Program-made: the position numbers and the translations under genes
The notes under the pieces: generated by a model
The model's database searches: none
What the model saw: the letters and a program-made list of their open reading frames with translations, nothing else
Told to the model about the DNA's origin: nothing
Source of the DNA: CAG-917 sp028724485
Lineage (GTDB): Bacteria; Bacillota; Clostridia; Christensenellales; CAG-917
Assembly: GCA_028724485.1 (NCBI GenBank)
Contig: JAQYCY010000031.1
Span: 1-13,207, forward strand
DNA length: 13,207 nt
Direction of reading: 5' to 3'
Shown: piece by piece, positions 1-6,775 of the stretch
How the letters are laid out: every line of letters begins with the position of its first letter
Numbering within the stretch: the first letter of the stretch is position 1

Positions 1-1
1 A

Positions 2-106
2 GAAGAGATAAACGGACTTATAACGTACGACCGTAAGGAAGTCAAATTTCCTGTCGACATGGTAAAAGAGTGTAACGATAAACTTAAGGCAATCAAATTT
101 GACTGA
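2..106 (+). CDS. 3' end of an unidentified protein (partial)
   Basis: An open frame enters from the left edge and stops at TGA 104-106, leaving 34 C-terminal residues. The tail is hydrophilic and mixed-charge, ending KLKAIKFD. I do not recognise the family from so little sequence. Codon choice (aaa, gac, gtc, ctt) matches the neighbouring genes, and the stop is followed by about 70 bases of AT-rich spacer and then a strong hairpin, as expected at the end of a transcription unit. It could be the end of a metabolic enzyme, but that is a guess. Confidence 0.6.
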   Translation, partial: EEINGLITYDRKEVKFPVDMVKECNDKLKAIKFD

Positions 107-129
107 TAGACAAAAGTTTTAGTCAAAGT

Positions 130-164
130 TTAGTGAAGCGTTATTAATTAGTGAAGCGTTATTA
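130..164. repeat. 17-nt direct repeat, two copies
   Basis: The word ttagtgaagcgttatta occurs at 130-146 and again at 148-164, perfectly matched with one base between copies (period 18). It sits between the stop of the left-edge gene and the terminator hairpin. Most likely a local tandem duplication; no function is evident. Confidence 0.8.
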
Positions 165-179
165 CAATTTTGTTATAAA

Positions 180-213
180 AAGGCATTTTATCGTTTGATA
201 AAATGCCTTCTTT
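180..213. terminator. Intrinsic terminator hairpin (13-bp stem)
   Basis: A perfect 13-bp inverted repeat, 180-192 against 197-209, closes a 4-base GTTT loop. T-rich sequence follows on the plus side (cttt) and also on the minus side (ttttat), so it could act in both directions. It lies between the left-edge plus-strand gene and the convergent ABC genes. Confidence 0.8.
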
Positions 214-253
214 AAAAACGGAACTCCTTTAATTAAAAGTCGTTTCCGTTTTT
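214..253 (-). terminator. Second terminator hairpin, for the ABC genes
   Basis: A 10-bp stem, 214-223 (aaaaacggaa) against 244-253 (ttccgttttt), encloses a 20-base AT-rich loop. Read on the minus strand it follows the permease stop by about 55 bases and ends in a T run, the arrangement of a Rho-independent terminator. With the hairpin at 180-209 it forms a back-to-back convergent terminator pair. Confidence 0.65.
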
Positions 254-307
254 ATATAGATACGTTTTGATATAGTTTTATACAGAACGTAAATCGAACT
301 ATAACTA

Positions 308-1387
308 TTACTTAGCCGTTTCTTCGGTTTTTTCTTCCGCTTTTGTTTCTGCAGATTCGGTTGTTTTTAAATTTTCCGCCGTTTCGGTTTTTTTGTCGGC
401 AATGCTGTGTTTTGCGTTAAGTCCGATTGAACTTTTCGACGCATTTGTCGCCGCCGCTTGCACTTTGCGGGACTTTTTGAAATGAATCTGCGGGGCTTTG
501 CCTTTAAGCAATACGTTGATTAAAACGTAAATTCCGATTAAAACGATAATCGTCAAAATCAGAACAAGATACATTGTCCAGATTTCGACCTTATGCCCGA
601 AGAAATAAAGATTGCAGTCTACGCTGTCCTTTATGCTTTCGATGACTTCGGTCGGAAAGCCTTTATCCGCCATTTCGCGATACACACCGTTTAAAGCATG
701 ATTTCTTATAAGCGAAGTACCGTATGTGCCCGGTAGCAACGAAAGGAATTTTTGAAGTCCCGTGCCGAAACTTGAAATAGGCATATATGCACCGCAAATA
801 AAGCCGTATGCCGCGGAAACTACCGTGCCTACTGCCGATGCTTGTCCGTTTGTAGAAAGAAAAACGTTCACTATTGACGATAGCGCAACGCCGAACATAG
901 TAAGCAATACTACGTCGACCGTTATTAGCATAACGTCACCGAAAGACAAATACCAGCCTACTATTGCAAGGTATATAAAGCAAGCGAACATTGCGGTGAG
1001 AGTTATTATAAGCGTTGTAAGAAACGAACCGACATAGTAAGCAATAGCAATCGTCGATTTCTTTGTCGGTGTAATAAGAAAGTCTTTGTTCGAGCCGTTT
1101 ACTCTGTCTTGAACCATAAGAAGGTTAGAGCAGAAGGCAACGGTTACGCAACAAACCGCAAGTATAGACGAGAAAAGCTCGCCGCCGACCGTGCCGTTTA
1201 TAATTGCGTCCGAAACCTGAACTCCGTCAGGCAGGGCATTGCTGAAACTGTCGCGGAATACTTTTGCAAGGAACGTTGCGTAGAGTAGTAACAATATTAT
1301 CGGGGCAATCAATGACGCAAAAAACATTCCTTTATCCTTGAAGAACATTTTGATGTTTCTGACTGTTAAAGCCCAAAAAGTTTTCAT
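308..1387 (-). CDS. ABC-2 type transporter permease
   Basis: Membrane subunit of an ABC exporter, 359 residues, expected to dimerise and be driven by the ATPase encoded just upstream. Six hydrophobic segments are visible near residues 21-44, 70-92, 114-146, 150-177, 182-203 and 265-294, with a large polar loop before the last; this is the ABC-2 (DrrB-like) plan. The PGTYG and FxxxLIRN-like stretch after segment 5 is typical of clostridial members. A GGAGG ribosome site lies just upstream, inside the end of the ATPase gene, and the ATG overlaps that gene's stop (ATGA), implying translational coupling. An unusual hydrophilic tail, about residues 300-359 and rich in K, T, E and A, extends past the usual domain end. 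Substrate unknown: drug, peptide or lipid export are all possible. Confidence 0.9.
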   Translation of the reverse strand: MKTFWALTVRNIKMFFKDKGMFFASLIAPIILLLLYATFLAKVFRDSFSNALPDGVQVSDAIINGTVGGELFSSILAVCCVTVAFCSNLLMVQDRVNGSNKDFLITPTKKSTIAIAYYVGSFLTTLIITLTAMFACFIYLAIVGWYLSFGDVMLITVDVVLLTMFGVALSSIVNVFLSTNGQASAVGTVVSAAYGFICGAYMPISSFGTGLQKFLSLLPGTYGTSLIRNHALNGVYREMADKGFPTEVIESIKDSVDCNLYFFGHKVEIWTMYLVLILTIIVLIGIYVLINVLLKGKAPQIHFKKSRKVQAAATNASKSSIGLNAKHSIADKKTETAENLKTTESAETKAEEKTEETAK

Positions 1388-2295
1388 AAATTGCCTCCTT
1401 CGAGTTTTTTGCCCGTGACAGACAAAAATACGTCATCCATTTTGCCCTTTGTAATTTCAAAGTCGCAGAATAAGTCATTGTGTTTTGTGACAAGTTCTCT
1501 TGCTTCGACCGTGTTTTTGACGGCGATTCTGAAAGCGTCCCTTATTTTTTCATAAGACAAACCGAGCGCTTTGACTTTTTCTTCGTCGACGTTGTAGACG
1601 GTTACGAAGTCGCCCGTATATTTGTTTTTGAGTTCGAGCGGAGTGCCTTCCGCAGAAATCTTACCGCTGTCTAATATGACGACGTAATCTGCGTCCGCCG
1701 CTTCTTCCATATAGTGAGTGGTTAAAAACACCGTCATGTTTTCCGTTTTGCGATAGTTATCGATGACTTCCCAAAGAGTCTTTCTCGTTTGCGGGTCAAG
1801 TCCCGTGGTCGGTTCGTCGAGAATTAAAATTTTCGGCTTGTGTAAAATCGCACGCGCGACGTCGATACGTCTTTTTTGACCGCCCGAAAGTTTTACGACA
1901 GTTCTTTTTAAAAGGTCTTTAAAATCGAGAAGTTCGGCAAGTTCTGCAATTCTCTCGTTTGCTTCTTTTCCGTAAATGCCGTAAAGGCTGGCTCTTGACA
2001 AAAGGTTGTCGCGGACGTTAAGCACGTTGTCCAGCACGGAATTTTGAAAAACGACGCCGAGTTCTTCGGTTATGCCTTTCATATCTTTTTCGACGTCCTT
2101 ACCGTCGATAAGTACGGTGCCGCTGTCTTTGACCTGAGTGCCGCACATGATAGAAATCGTGGTTGATTTACCTGCGCCGTTTACGCCCAAGAATGCAAAG
2201 AGTTCGCCTTTTTTGACGTGAAAGGAAAGGTCGTTTACCGCATGTACGTCACCGAAATTTTTGTCGAGATTTTTGATATCAATGATGTTTTCCAT
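1384..2295 (-). CDS. ABC transporter ATP-binding protein (DrrA-like)
   Basis: Cytoplasmic ATPase of the exporter, 303 residues. All nucleotide-binding motifs are intact: Walker A GVNGAGKST (37-45), Q-loop Q84, signature LSGGQ (136-140), Walker B ILILDE (156-161), D-loop GLDP and switch H194. After about residue 215 comes the C-terminal extension seen in DrrA/CcmA-type export ATPases (DUF4162-like), ending with the usual ITKGKMDDVFLSVTGK-type segment. The stop overlaps the permease ATG by 4 bp, so the two form one unit. The start has only a weak ribosome site (GGAG about 14 bases upstream). No clear promoter is seen in the 147-base spacer, so read-through from the DUF5058 gene pair is plausible. 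Confidence 0.93.
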   Translation of the reverse strand: MENIIDIKNLDKNFGDVHAVNDLSFHVKKGELFAFLGVNGAGKSTTISIMCGTQVKDSGTVLIDGKDVEKDMKGITEELGVVFQNSVLDNVLNVRDNLLSRASLYGIYGKEANERIAELAELLDFKDLLKRTVVKLSGGQKRRIDVARAILHKPKILILDEPTTGLDPQTRKTLWEVIDNYRKTENMTVFLTTHYMEEAADADYVVILDSGKISAEGTPLELKNKYTGDFVTVYNVDEEKVKALGLSYEKIRDAFRIAVKNTVEARELVTKHNDLFCDFEITKGKMDDVFLSVTGKKLEGGNL

Positions 2296-2442
2296 TTAAT
2301 TTCTTTAATCTCCGTTTTCGTTTTATATGTTTTTTGTTTTTGTGCTTTGTTTTTATACGTTATTTTAGTTTTGCATTGTTTTAGCTTTGCGTGTGGTTTT
2401 AATGTTATAAACCTAATTTATTGCTCGTTAGCTTTTAGATTG
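2296..2442 (-). other. A-rich intra-operon spacer
   Basis: These 147 non-coding bases separate the second membrane-protein gene from the ABC ATPase. Read on the coding (minus) strand they are dominated by A with scattered C and G and few T, with runs such as aaaaacaaaaaacatataaaac. I see no convincing -35/-10 pair and no hairpin followed by T residues; a weak 5-bp pairing at 2428-2432/2442-2446 overlaps the upstream stop. It probably keeps mRNA unstructured ahead of the ATPase start. It resembles the longer A-rich tract between folE and folP. Confidence 0.5.
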
Positions 2443-3324
2443 CTAATCGTTGTTTGATTGATTATTTTCGGCTAAGTCTTTGCTTTCCACCGTATCTGTC
2501 GTAATTGCCGATTCGTCCGAAGATATGGTTTCAGGCGATGCCGAGTCTTTCAGACTTTCAGCAGCGGCAAGATTTAAAAGTTCTTGCTTTGCTTTTTTCT
2601 TAGCATCGTGTTTTTGCCAAAGCACTGCGCTGATAAAACAAAGAACGACGCCTACGAAAATGAAAGTTGCAGGTTGCGCCATTCCGCCTTTGCCCAAGAG
2701 GTTAAGACCGATTGTCAAAGCAACCATAATAATAAACGGGAATATCGCCACCTTTGGATATTTGACAAGATATTTTCCGCCCAACGCGCCGAAAAGAGCA
2801 AACGCTACCGTGCCGAACGCAGGAGTTAAGAATGCTGCCTGCGGTGAACTTAAAAGCGTGCCTAACCCTGAAAATGCAAGAGCTATGACGCCGATTAAAA
2901 TTACGACGACGGTGACTATCGACGAAACGGCGATTGAAATAGTGCAGGCAATTTCGTGTTCTTCCGTGCCGACTTTTGTGCCAACGATATTTACGGCGTT
3001 TACGACGCACGGAATTTTAAGGTTTGAAAGGTTGCCCGTGACAAAGGCAAGATAAGTGCCGTTTACGCCGAGCATATAACTATAAGTGAATACTTCGCCT
3101 ACGCCGATCGGAAGATAGTAAATCAAAAGTCCGACGCAAGTGAAGAAGAGTTTCCAGTTGAGTGTGGTTTTATAAATAATTGACATACCGACGGGAACCA
3201 TACACATAACGATTAAAGCAATCGCAGTCCAAATCTGACCTTGACGGTGCAGGTTGCGGTTTATCATTTGGCTTGCAACGTTTACGTCGCAGGTTGCCGT
3301 TAAAAACTGTTGATTTTTTTTCAT
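2443..3324 (-). CDS. Polytopic membrane protein, partner of the DUF5058 protein
   Basis: A 293-residue integral membrane protein whose family I do not recognise. Hydrophobic segments lie near residues 31-51, 59-85, 129-160, 163-183, 191-211 and 217-236, giving about six helices. A soluble amphipathic region of about 30 residues precedes the first, and a charged tail (about 238-293) rich in K, then S, E, D and T, follows the last. No catalytic or nucleotide-binding motif is visible. A GGAGG ribosome site lies 5-9 bases before the ATG, and only 9 bases separate it from the DUF5058 gene, so the two are cotranscribed and probably form a complex. A heteromeric transporter is the simplest inference, with no evidence for a substrate. 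The opposite strand is open for long stretches, but that is a shadow of this gene. Confidence 0.8.
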   Translation of the reverse strand: MKKNQQFLTATCDVNVASQMINRNLHRQGQIWTAIALIVMCMVPVGMSIIYKTTLNWKLFFTCVGLLIYYLPIGVGEVFTYSYMLGVNGTYLAFVTGNLSNLKIPCVVNAVNIVGTKVGTEEHEIACTISIAVSSIVTVVVILIGVIALAFSGLGTLLSSPQAAFLTPAFGTVAFALFGALGGKYLVKYPKVAIFPFIIMVALTIGLNLLGKGGMAQPATFIFVGVVLCFISAVLWQKHDAKKKAKQELLNLAAAESLKDSASPETISSDESAITTDTVESKDLAENNQSNND

Positions 3325-3333
3325 ATCCGCCTC

Positions 3334-4140
3334 CTACATTGCAAGGCTTACGGCAGCCTTTGTCAAAGCCGCATAAGCGTCGGGATTAAAGTAGCTTATG
3401 ATTGCTACAACGCCCATACCTGCAATCATAGCAAGCGCAAGCGAAAAGTTTTCAAGCCATTTTTGATTGCATTTTGTGATTAAAACGTCGAAAACAAACA
3501 TAAGCCCTGCCGCTACCATAACGGCGATAAGATTGTAATAACTTGCGACGTTGCTTGGCGCGCCCGTAAACTGTCCGATTGCAACCGAAATGTATGCAAG
3601 AACCATTCCGACGAAAACCGCGCCGAAAATCGAGTCGTCTTTTCCCGTTGTCTTTGAGGCGAGCGCAAGCATTTTAGGCTGAAATTTTCTATAACAAAAC
3701 AGGCAAAAGAGCGGACCCCAAATTATCGAAACGGTCATAACGGCGGCAATGGTGACAAACGTAGACGCGTCGACGTTTCCGATGATTGCGGCAATACCGC
3801 TACTTGTGCCTGTGTATTGGTTTGCGACCGTGTCGACGACGAGCGTTTCGTATTGAAGGGCGCCGATTATAGAAAGTCTGATTGCAGGAAGTCCTATTCC
3901 GATTGCACCGATTAAAGTTACTATTCCTACAAAAATGCCGATTGACGGCAAAATTGAAAACATAATGGAAGATGACACAACCTTTTTGAGTTTGCCCATA
4001 TCCATATTTATTTGTTTGGCTCGTTTGAGAGCTTTAACCAAATATACGATTGATTGCGTCAAAACGAACACGACGATAAGTCCGTAAAGCAGATACATCC
4101 AAGGGTTGTTCGTATCGACTGCAGAAATTGCAAAGTCCAC
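3334..4140 (-). CDS. DUF5058 family membrane protein
   Basis: A 268-residue integral membrane protein matching, from memory of the family, DUF5058: a short N-terminus with NPWMYLL leading into the first helix, then a KALKRAKQ-type basic loop. Hydrophobic segments lie near residues 15-35, 55-85, 125-150, 170-190, 203-222 and 233-251. The function of the family is not established. I place the start at GTG 4140 because AGGAG lies 8 bases before it and the promoter at 4173-4201 would put the transcript start near 4166. A longer in-frame reading to 4206 would begin upstream of that promoter and adds 22 residues without a ribosome site. The next gene begins 9 bases after the stop and encodes a second membrane protein, suggesting a two-component membrane complex. 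Confidence 0.8.
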   Translation of the reverse strand: MDFAISAVDTNNPWMYLLYGLIVVFVLTQSIVYLVKALKRAKQINMDMGKLKKVVSSSIMFSILPSIGIFVGIVTLIGAIGIGLPAIRLSIIGALQYETLVVDTVANQYTGTSSGIAAIIGNVDASTFVTIAAVMTVSIIWGPLFCLFCYRKFQPKMLALASKTTGKDDSIFGAVFVGMVLAYISVAIGQFTGAPSNVASYYNLIAVMVAAGLMFVFDVLITKCNQKWLENFSLALAMIAGMGVVAIISYFNPDAYAALTKAAVSLAM

Positions 4141-4172
4141 TTTTTTTGCTCCTAAAAAAATATTCAAGAAAA

Positions 4173-4201
4173 ATTTTAACACACCTTGTCGATTTATGCA
4201 A
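4173..4201 (-). promoter_or_regulatory. Sigma-A type promoter for the DUF5058 gene
   Basis: On the minus strand TTGCAT (4201-4196) is followed after exactly 17 bases by TAAAAT (4178-4173). Transcription would start near 4166 and reach the AGGAG site and GTG start at 4140. Sequence match only, but spacing and position are close to ideal. Confidence 0.7.
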
Positions 4202-4206
4202 TACAA

Positions 4207-4607
4207 TTATCCAATGTATAGTTTTTTATATAATAATTTAATATATATATAAGTCGCCTAAATTGTCTGTCAGGCGACTTAAATTTCTTGACTAAATGCA
4301 CTTTATTGCAGACGGAAAAACCTAAGAGTTCAATGTGTGTTATCTCTTTAATGTTAAATGAAATACTGTGGCAATAATATTTTGCCAAGTAAGGCATTGC
4401 GGAAGCGGTTTGGGAAAGTGTGAGTTTTATGAGAAACCGGAATGTGAAAACAAAAATAAGTTTAAAATGCAATAATCCGTTACTATCCCCCCCCCGACAC
4501 CTATGATTAGATGCTATAACGGGCTATGAGGAGATGAGCACGGCGTTTGCACTAAGGCTCTATTTAAAGAAGCCGACTAATTTCACGGCAAAATGAGCGT
4601 TAATCGT
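4207..4607. other. Non-coding divergent intergenic region with inverted repeats and a C9 tract
   Basis: No convincing gene is seen between the two divergent promoters. Visible structure: an AT alternation near 4225-4250; a 10-bp hairpin stem 4250-4259/4272-4281 (aagtcgcct core, 12-base loop); a 6-bp stem 4369-4374/4382-4387 (tggcaa/ttgcca); a run of nine C at 4487-4495 enclosed by a 6-bp inverted repeat ccgtta/taacgg (4477-4482 and 4517-4522); and GGCAAA/TTTGCC arms at about 4588-4612. None of the hairpins is followed by a T run, so terminator identity is unsupported. The half from about 4476 to 4612 is less AT-rich and pairs with itself in several ways. A structured RNA is possible but matches no class I can recall. 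Confidence 0.45.
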
Positions 4608-4635
4608 TTGCCATAAAAAAACTTTGTGGTAGAAT
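4608..4635 (+). promoter_or_regulatory. Promoter of the folate operon
   Basis: TTGCCA (4608-4613), a 16-base spacer, then TAGAAT (4630-4635). The predicted start near 4642 leaves only about ten bases before the folC ATG, with CGAGG (4641-4645) as ribosome site. If this promoter is used, the message has almost no leader, arguing against a leader riboswitch. An upstream promoter giving a longer leader cannot be excluded. Confidence 0.6.
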
Positions 4636-4651
4636 ATTAGCGAGGCATACT

Positions 4652-5899
4652 ATGAATTATAACGAGGCAGTAAGTTTTATAACAGCCAAAAGCAAATTCG
4701 GCAGTAAATTCGGACTTGACACCATAAAGAGACTGCTTTTAGAAATAGGAAATCCTGAGGATAAATTGAAATTCGTACATATTGCAGGGACAAACGGAAA
4801 AGGTTCGACGCTTTGCTACTTGTCATCGATTTTGATTTGCGCAGGATATAAAGTGGGAAGCTATTCTTCACCGTCGGTGTTTTCATACAACGAACGATTT
4901 ATGATAGGAATGAATCCTATCGGCGACGACGAAGTCGCTCGCATTTTGACGGCGGTAATCGAGGCGGCGGACAGAATAAAAAAAGAAGGTTATGACGCAA
5001 CGGCTTTTGAAATAGAGACGGCGGCGGCATTTTTATGCTTTTTGGAAAACGGTTGCGATATATGCGTCATCGAAACGGGACTTGGCGGAAGGCTTGACGC
5101 AACGAATGCGGTAAAAAACAAATTGCTTGCCGTCATAACGGAAATAGGGCTTGACCATTGCCAAATTTTGGGAAATGATTTGGCGTCTATCGCAAAGGAA
5201 AAACTTGCCATTGCCGACGGCGTGCCGCTTTGCACGGTTATGCAAAAAAAAGAGATAATGCCGCTATTTTTAAATCATCTTATGACGTATTTTGCAATGG
5301 ACTACGAGCCGCTCGAAAGCTCGCTTGACGGACAGCTTTTTACGTTTGAGGGCGAAGATTATTTTATAAGATTGCTCGGCGACCATCAGATTCAGAATGC
5401 GTCGCTTGCCGTTCTTGCCGCAAAAGTGCTTAACGATTCGGGCGTGTTTATAAGTATGGACGCAAGGCACTTAGGACTTATCGAAGCCGTTTGGCACGGA
5501 CGGTTTGAAATTATAAGGAAAAAGGACAACGTATTCGTTCTTGACGGCGCTCACAATAAAGACGGCGCGGAAGCGTTAGCTAAGACGGTTAAGAAATATT
5601 TTGCAGGTGAAAAGGTGGGCGGAGTAGTTGCAACGTTCGCCGACAAAGATTATCACGCAACGCTGAAAGAGTTCGCATCCTGCTTCGACGAAATCAAAGC
5701 CGTCGATGCGGTCGGCGACAGGTCACTTGATAAAAATACGCTTTATAAGGAAGCGTCGCGTCTTGTAAAGGCAAGCGTGGGAGAAAACTTATTAGACGGC
5801 ATAAGCGATATGGCAAAACGCTACAAAACGGTCGTGATTTGCGGCACGCTGTCGGTGTTAAAAGACGCAAGGAGCATAATAGACGATTATGATAAATAA
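4652..5899 (+). CDS. folC: Bifunctional dihydrofolate synthase / folylpolyglutamate synthase
   Basis: ATP-dependent Mur-ligase-family enzyme that adds L-glutamate to dihydropteroate and extends the glutamate tail of folates in the cytoplasm. Its 415 residues match the family. Motifs: P-loop GTNGKGST (46-53); the following loop SSPSVFSYNERF; ETGLGGRLDATNA (141-153); TEIGLDHCQILG with H169; IAKEKLAI, which contains the lysine (K184 by position) carbamylated in Mur ligases; and DGAHN (298-302) opening the C-terminal domain. It is first in a folate cluster and its end overlaps folE by 11 bases. An N-terminal reading from the ATG gives the usual NYNEAVSFI-type start. Dual versus single activity cannot be decided from sequence, but the absence of another synthase here and the biosynthetic neighbours favour a bifunctional enzyme. 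Confidence 0.95.
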   Translation: MNYNEAVSFITAKSKFGSKFGLDTIKRLLLEIGNPEDKLKFVHIAGTNGKGSTLCYLSSILICAGYKVGSYSSPSVFSYNERFMIGMNPIGDDEVARILTAVIEAADRIKKEGYDATAFEIETAAAFLCFLENGCDICVIETGLGGRLDATNAVKNKLLAVITEIGLDHCQILGNDLASIAKEKLAIADGVPLCTVMQKKEIMPLFLNHLMTYFAMDYEPLESSLDGQLFTFEGEDYFIRLLGDHQIQNASLAVLAAKVLNDSGVFISMDARHLGLIEAVWHGRFEIIRKKDNVFVLDGAHNKDGAEALAKTVKKYFAGEKVGGVVATFADKDYHATLKEFASCFDEIKAVDAVGDRSLDKNTLYKEASRLVKASVGENLLDGISDMAKRYKTVVICGTLSVLKDARSIIDDYDK

Positions 5900-6440
5900 A
5901 GAGAAAATCGAAAAAGCGATAGAAATGCTTTTAGAAGCTATCGGCGAAAATCCCGAAAGAGAAGGACTTAAAGAAACGCCGAACAGAGTGGCAAGGGCTT
6001 ATGAAGAGCTTTTGTCCGGTTATGAACAATCGGCAAGCGAACATTTGTCAAAGACGTTCGACTCGCCGAGCGGAGAGCTTGTCCTTGAAAAGGATATAGC
6101 TTTTTCGTCTACTTGCGAGCATCATTTAATGCCGTTTTTCGGCAAAGTGGCAATAGCATATATTCCGAACGGCAAAGTTGTGGGAATTTCAAAACTCGCG
6201 CGCACGGTCGAAGTTTATGCAAAACGTCTGCAACTTCAAGAGCGAATGACAGACCAGATTTGCGAAGCGGTGTTTAAATCGCTTGACGCAAAGGGCGTAA
6301 TGGTAGTTTGCGAAGGCGAGCATACTTGTATGACTTGTCGCGGAATTAAAAAGACAGGCACGAAAGTTTTGTCTTATGCCGTAAGGGGCGAAATCGACTC
6401 CGAACTTAAAAATACGATTTTGACCTTAGTCACAAAATAA
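5889..6440 (+). CDS. folE: GTP cyclohydrolase I
   Basis: Catalyses the first committed step of folate synthesis, GTP to 7,8-dihydroneopterin triphosphate plus formate, as a zinc-dependent homodecamer in the cytoplasm. The 183-residue protein carries the zinc ligands C76 and H79 in the CEHHLMPF motif and C147 in CMTCRGI, plus GKVVGISKLARTVEVYAKRLQ and QERMTDQI, all signatures of type I. The ATG lies inside the end of folC (11-base overlap), with AAGGAG at 5869-5874, rather far at 14 bases; in-frame stops at 5877-5882 exclude a longer version, so translational coupling to folC is likely. Being a zinc type I enzyme, it differs from the zinc-independent FolE2 found in many bacteria. Confidence 0.96.
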   Translation: MINKEKIEKAIEMLLEAIGENPEREGLKETPNRVARAYEELLSGYEQSASEHLSKTFDSPSGELVLEKDIAFSSTCEHHLMPFFGKVAIAYIPNGKVVGISKLARTVEVYAKRLQLQERMTDQICEAVFKSLDAKGVMVVCEGEHTCMTCRGIKKTGTKVLSYAVRGEIDSELKNTILTLVTK

Positions 6441-6600
6441 GTCGCCTCGATTTGCCGTAACAATTTCATATTGTCAAATGACCGTGATAAACGCCGCAAA
6501 TTGAATTTTTGTCAAAGTGTAAATAACCCCACAAACAAAGCGATATAAAGTTAAAATAAAACGGAAAAATAAAGTTATAATTTAAAGCGTAAATAAAACT

Positions 6601-6634
6601 ACAAACTAAGTTATATAACAAACTAAGTTATATA
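6601..6634 (+). repeat. Tandem 17-nt repeat acaaactaagttatata x2
   Basis: Two perfect adjacent copies (6601-6617 and 6618-6634). A shorter relative, acaaactaag, recurs at about 6664-6673. The unit contains no C or G beyond two C and one G per copy. Probably replication slippage in an A-rich spacer. Confidence 0.85.
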
Positions 6635-6690
6635 AGTATAAATAAAAAGTATGAATAAAATTTACAAACTAAGCAGTAAATAAAGCAAAA

Positions 6691-6725
6691 GCAATAATAA
6701 GCAAAAAGCAATAATAAAGCAAAAA
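6691..6725 (+). repeat. Imperfect tandem repeat of gcaataataagcaaaaa
   Basis: The 17-nt unit at 6691-6707 is repeated at 6708-6725 with one extra A. Further degenerate relatives (gcgaataataag near 6740) follow. The period is the same, 17, as the perfect repeat about 60 bases upstream, though the units differ in sequence. Confidence 0.7.
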
Positions 6726-6775
6726 GCAAAGAGTAAAAGCGAATAATAAGACTAAAAGCGGGAAATCGAATAGGT

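Larger units (their letters stand above)
6441..6775 (+). other. A-rich, repeat-bearing spacer between folE and folP
   Basis: This 335-base gap holds no gene. Its first 80 bases are of ordinary composition and contain a small nested pairing (6450-6454/6475-6479 around 6460-6464/6470-6474) with no T run. From about 6530 onward the plus strand is strongly A-rich, with short AAGC, AATAA and ACAAACTAAG words and two tandem repeats. A TATAAT at 6576-6581 has no good -35 partner, so I cannot support an internal promoter. The folP start has no clear AGGAGG (only GCGGGA and TAGG nearby). Such a long gap contrasts with the overlaps elsewhere in the cluster. Confidence 0.5.

Noticed and set aside
2480..3055. 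A 191-codon plus-strand open frame opposite the membrane-protein gene
   Set aside because: It is the antisense shadow of a well-supported gene; it starts at TTG without a ribosome site and its composition mirrors the membrane helices on the other strand.
4250..4281. Intrinsic terminator
   Set aside because: The 10-bp stem is good, but neither side has a T run directly after it and no gene ends immediately upstream on either strand; reported only as structure.
4194..4472. A 92-codon minus-strand open frame in the intergenic region
   Set aside because: It has no ribosome site, an irregular hydrophobic and basic composition with no family resemblance, spans the 4250-4281 hairpin, and ends over the DUF5058 promoter. 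Treated as chance.
4476..4651. Tetrahydrofolate riboswitch upstream of folC
   Set aside because: Position was attractive, but I could not find the conserved THF-I core segments or three-way pairing, and the promoter at 4608-4635 would leave a leader of about ten bases. A covariance search would settle it.
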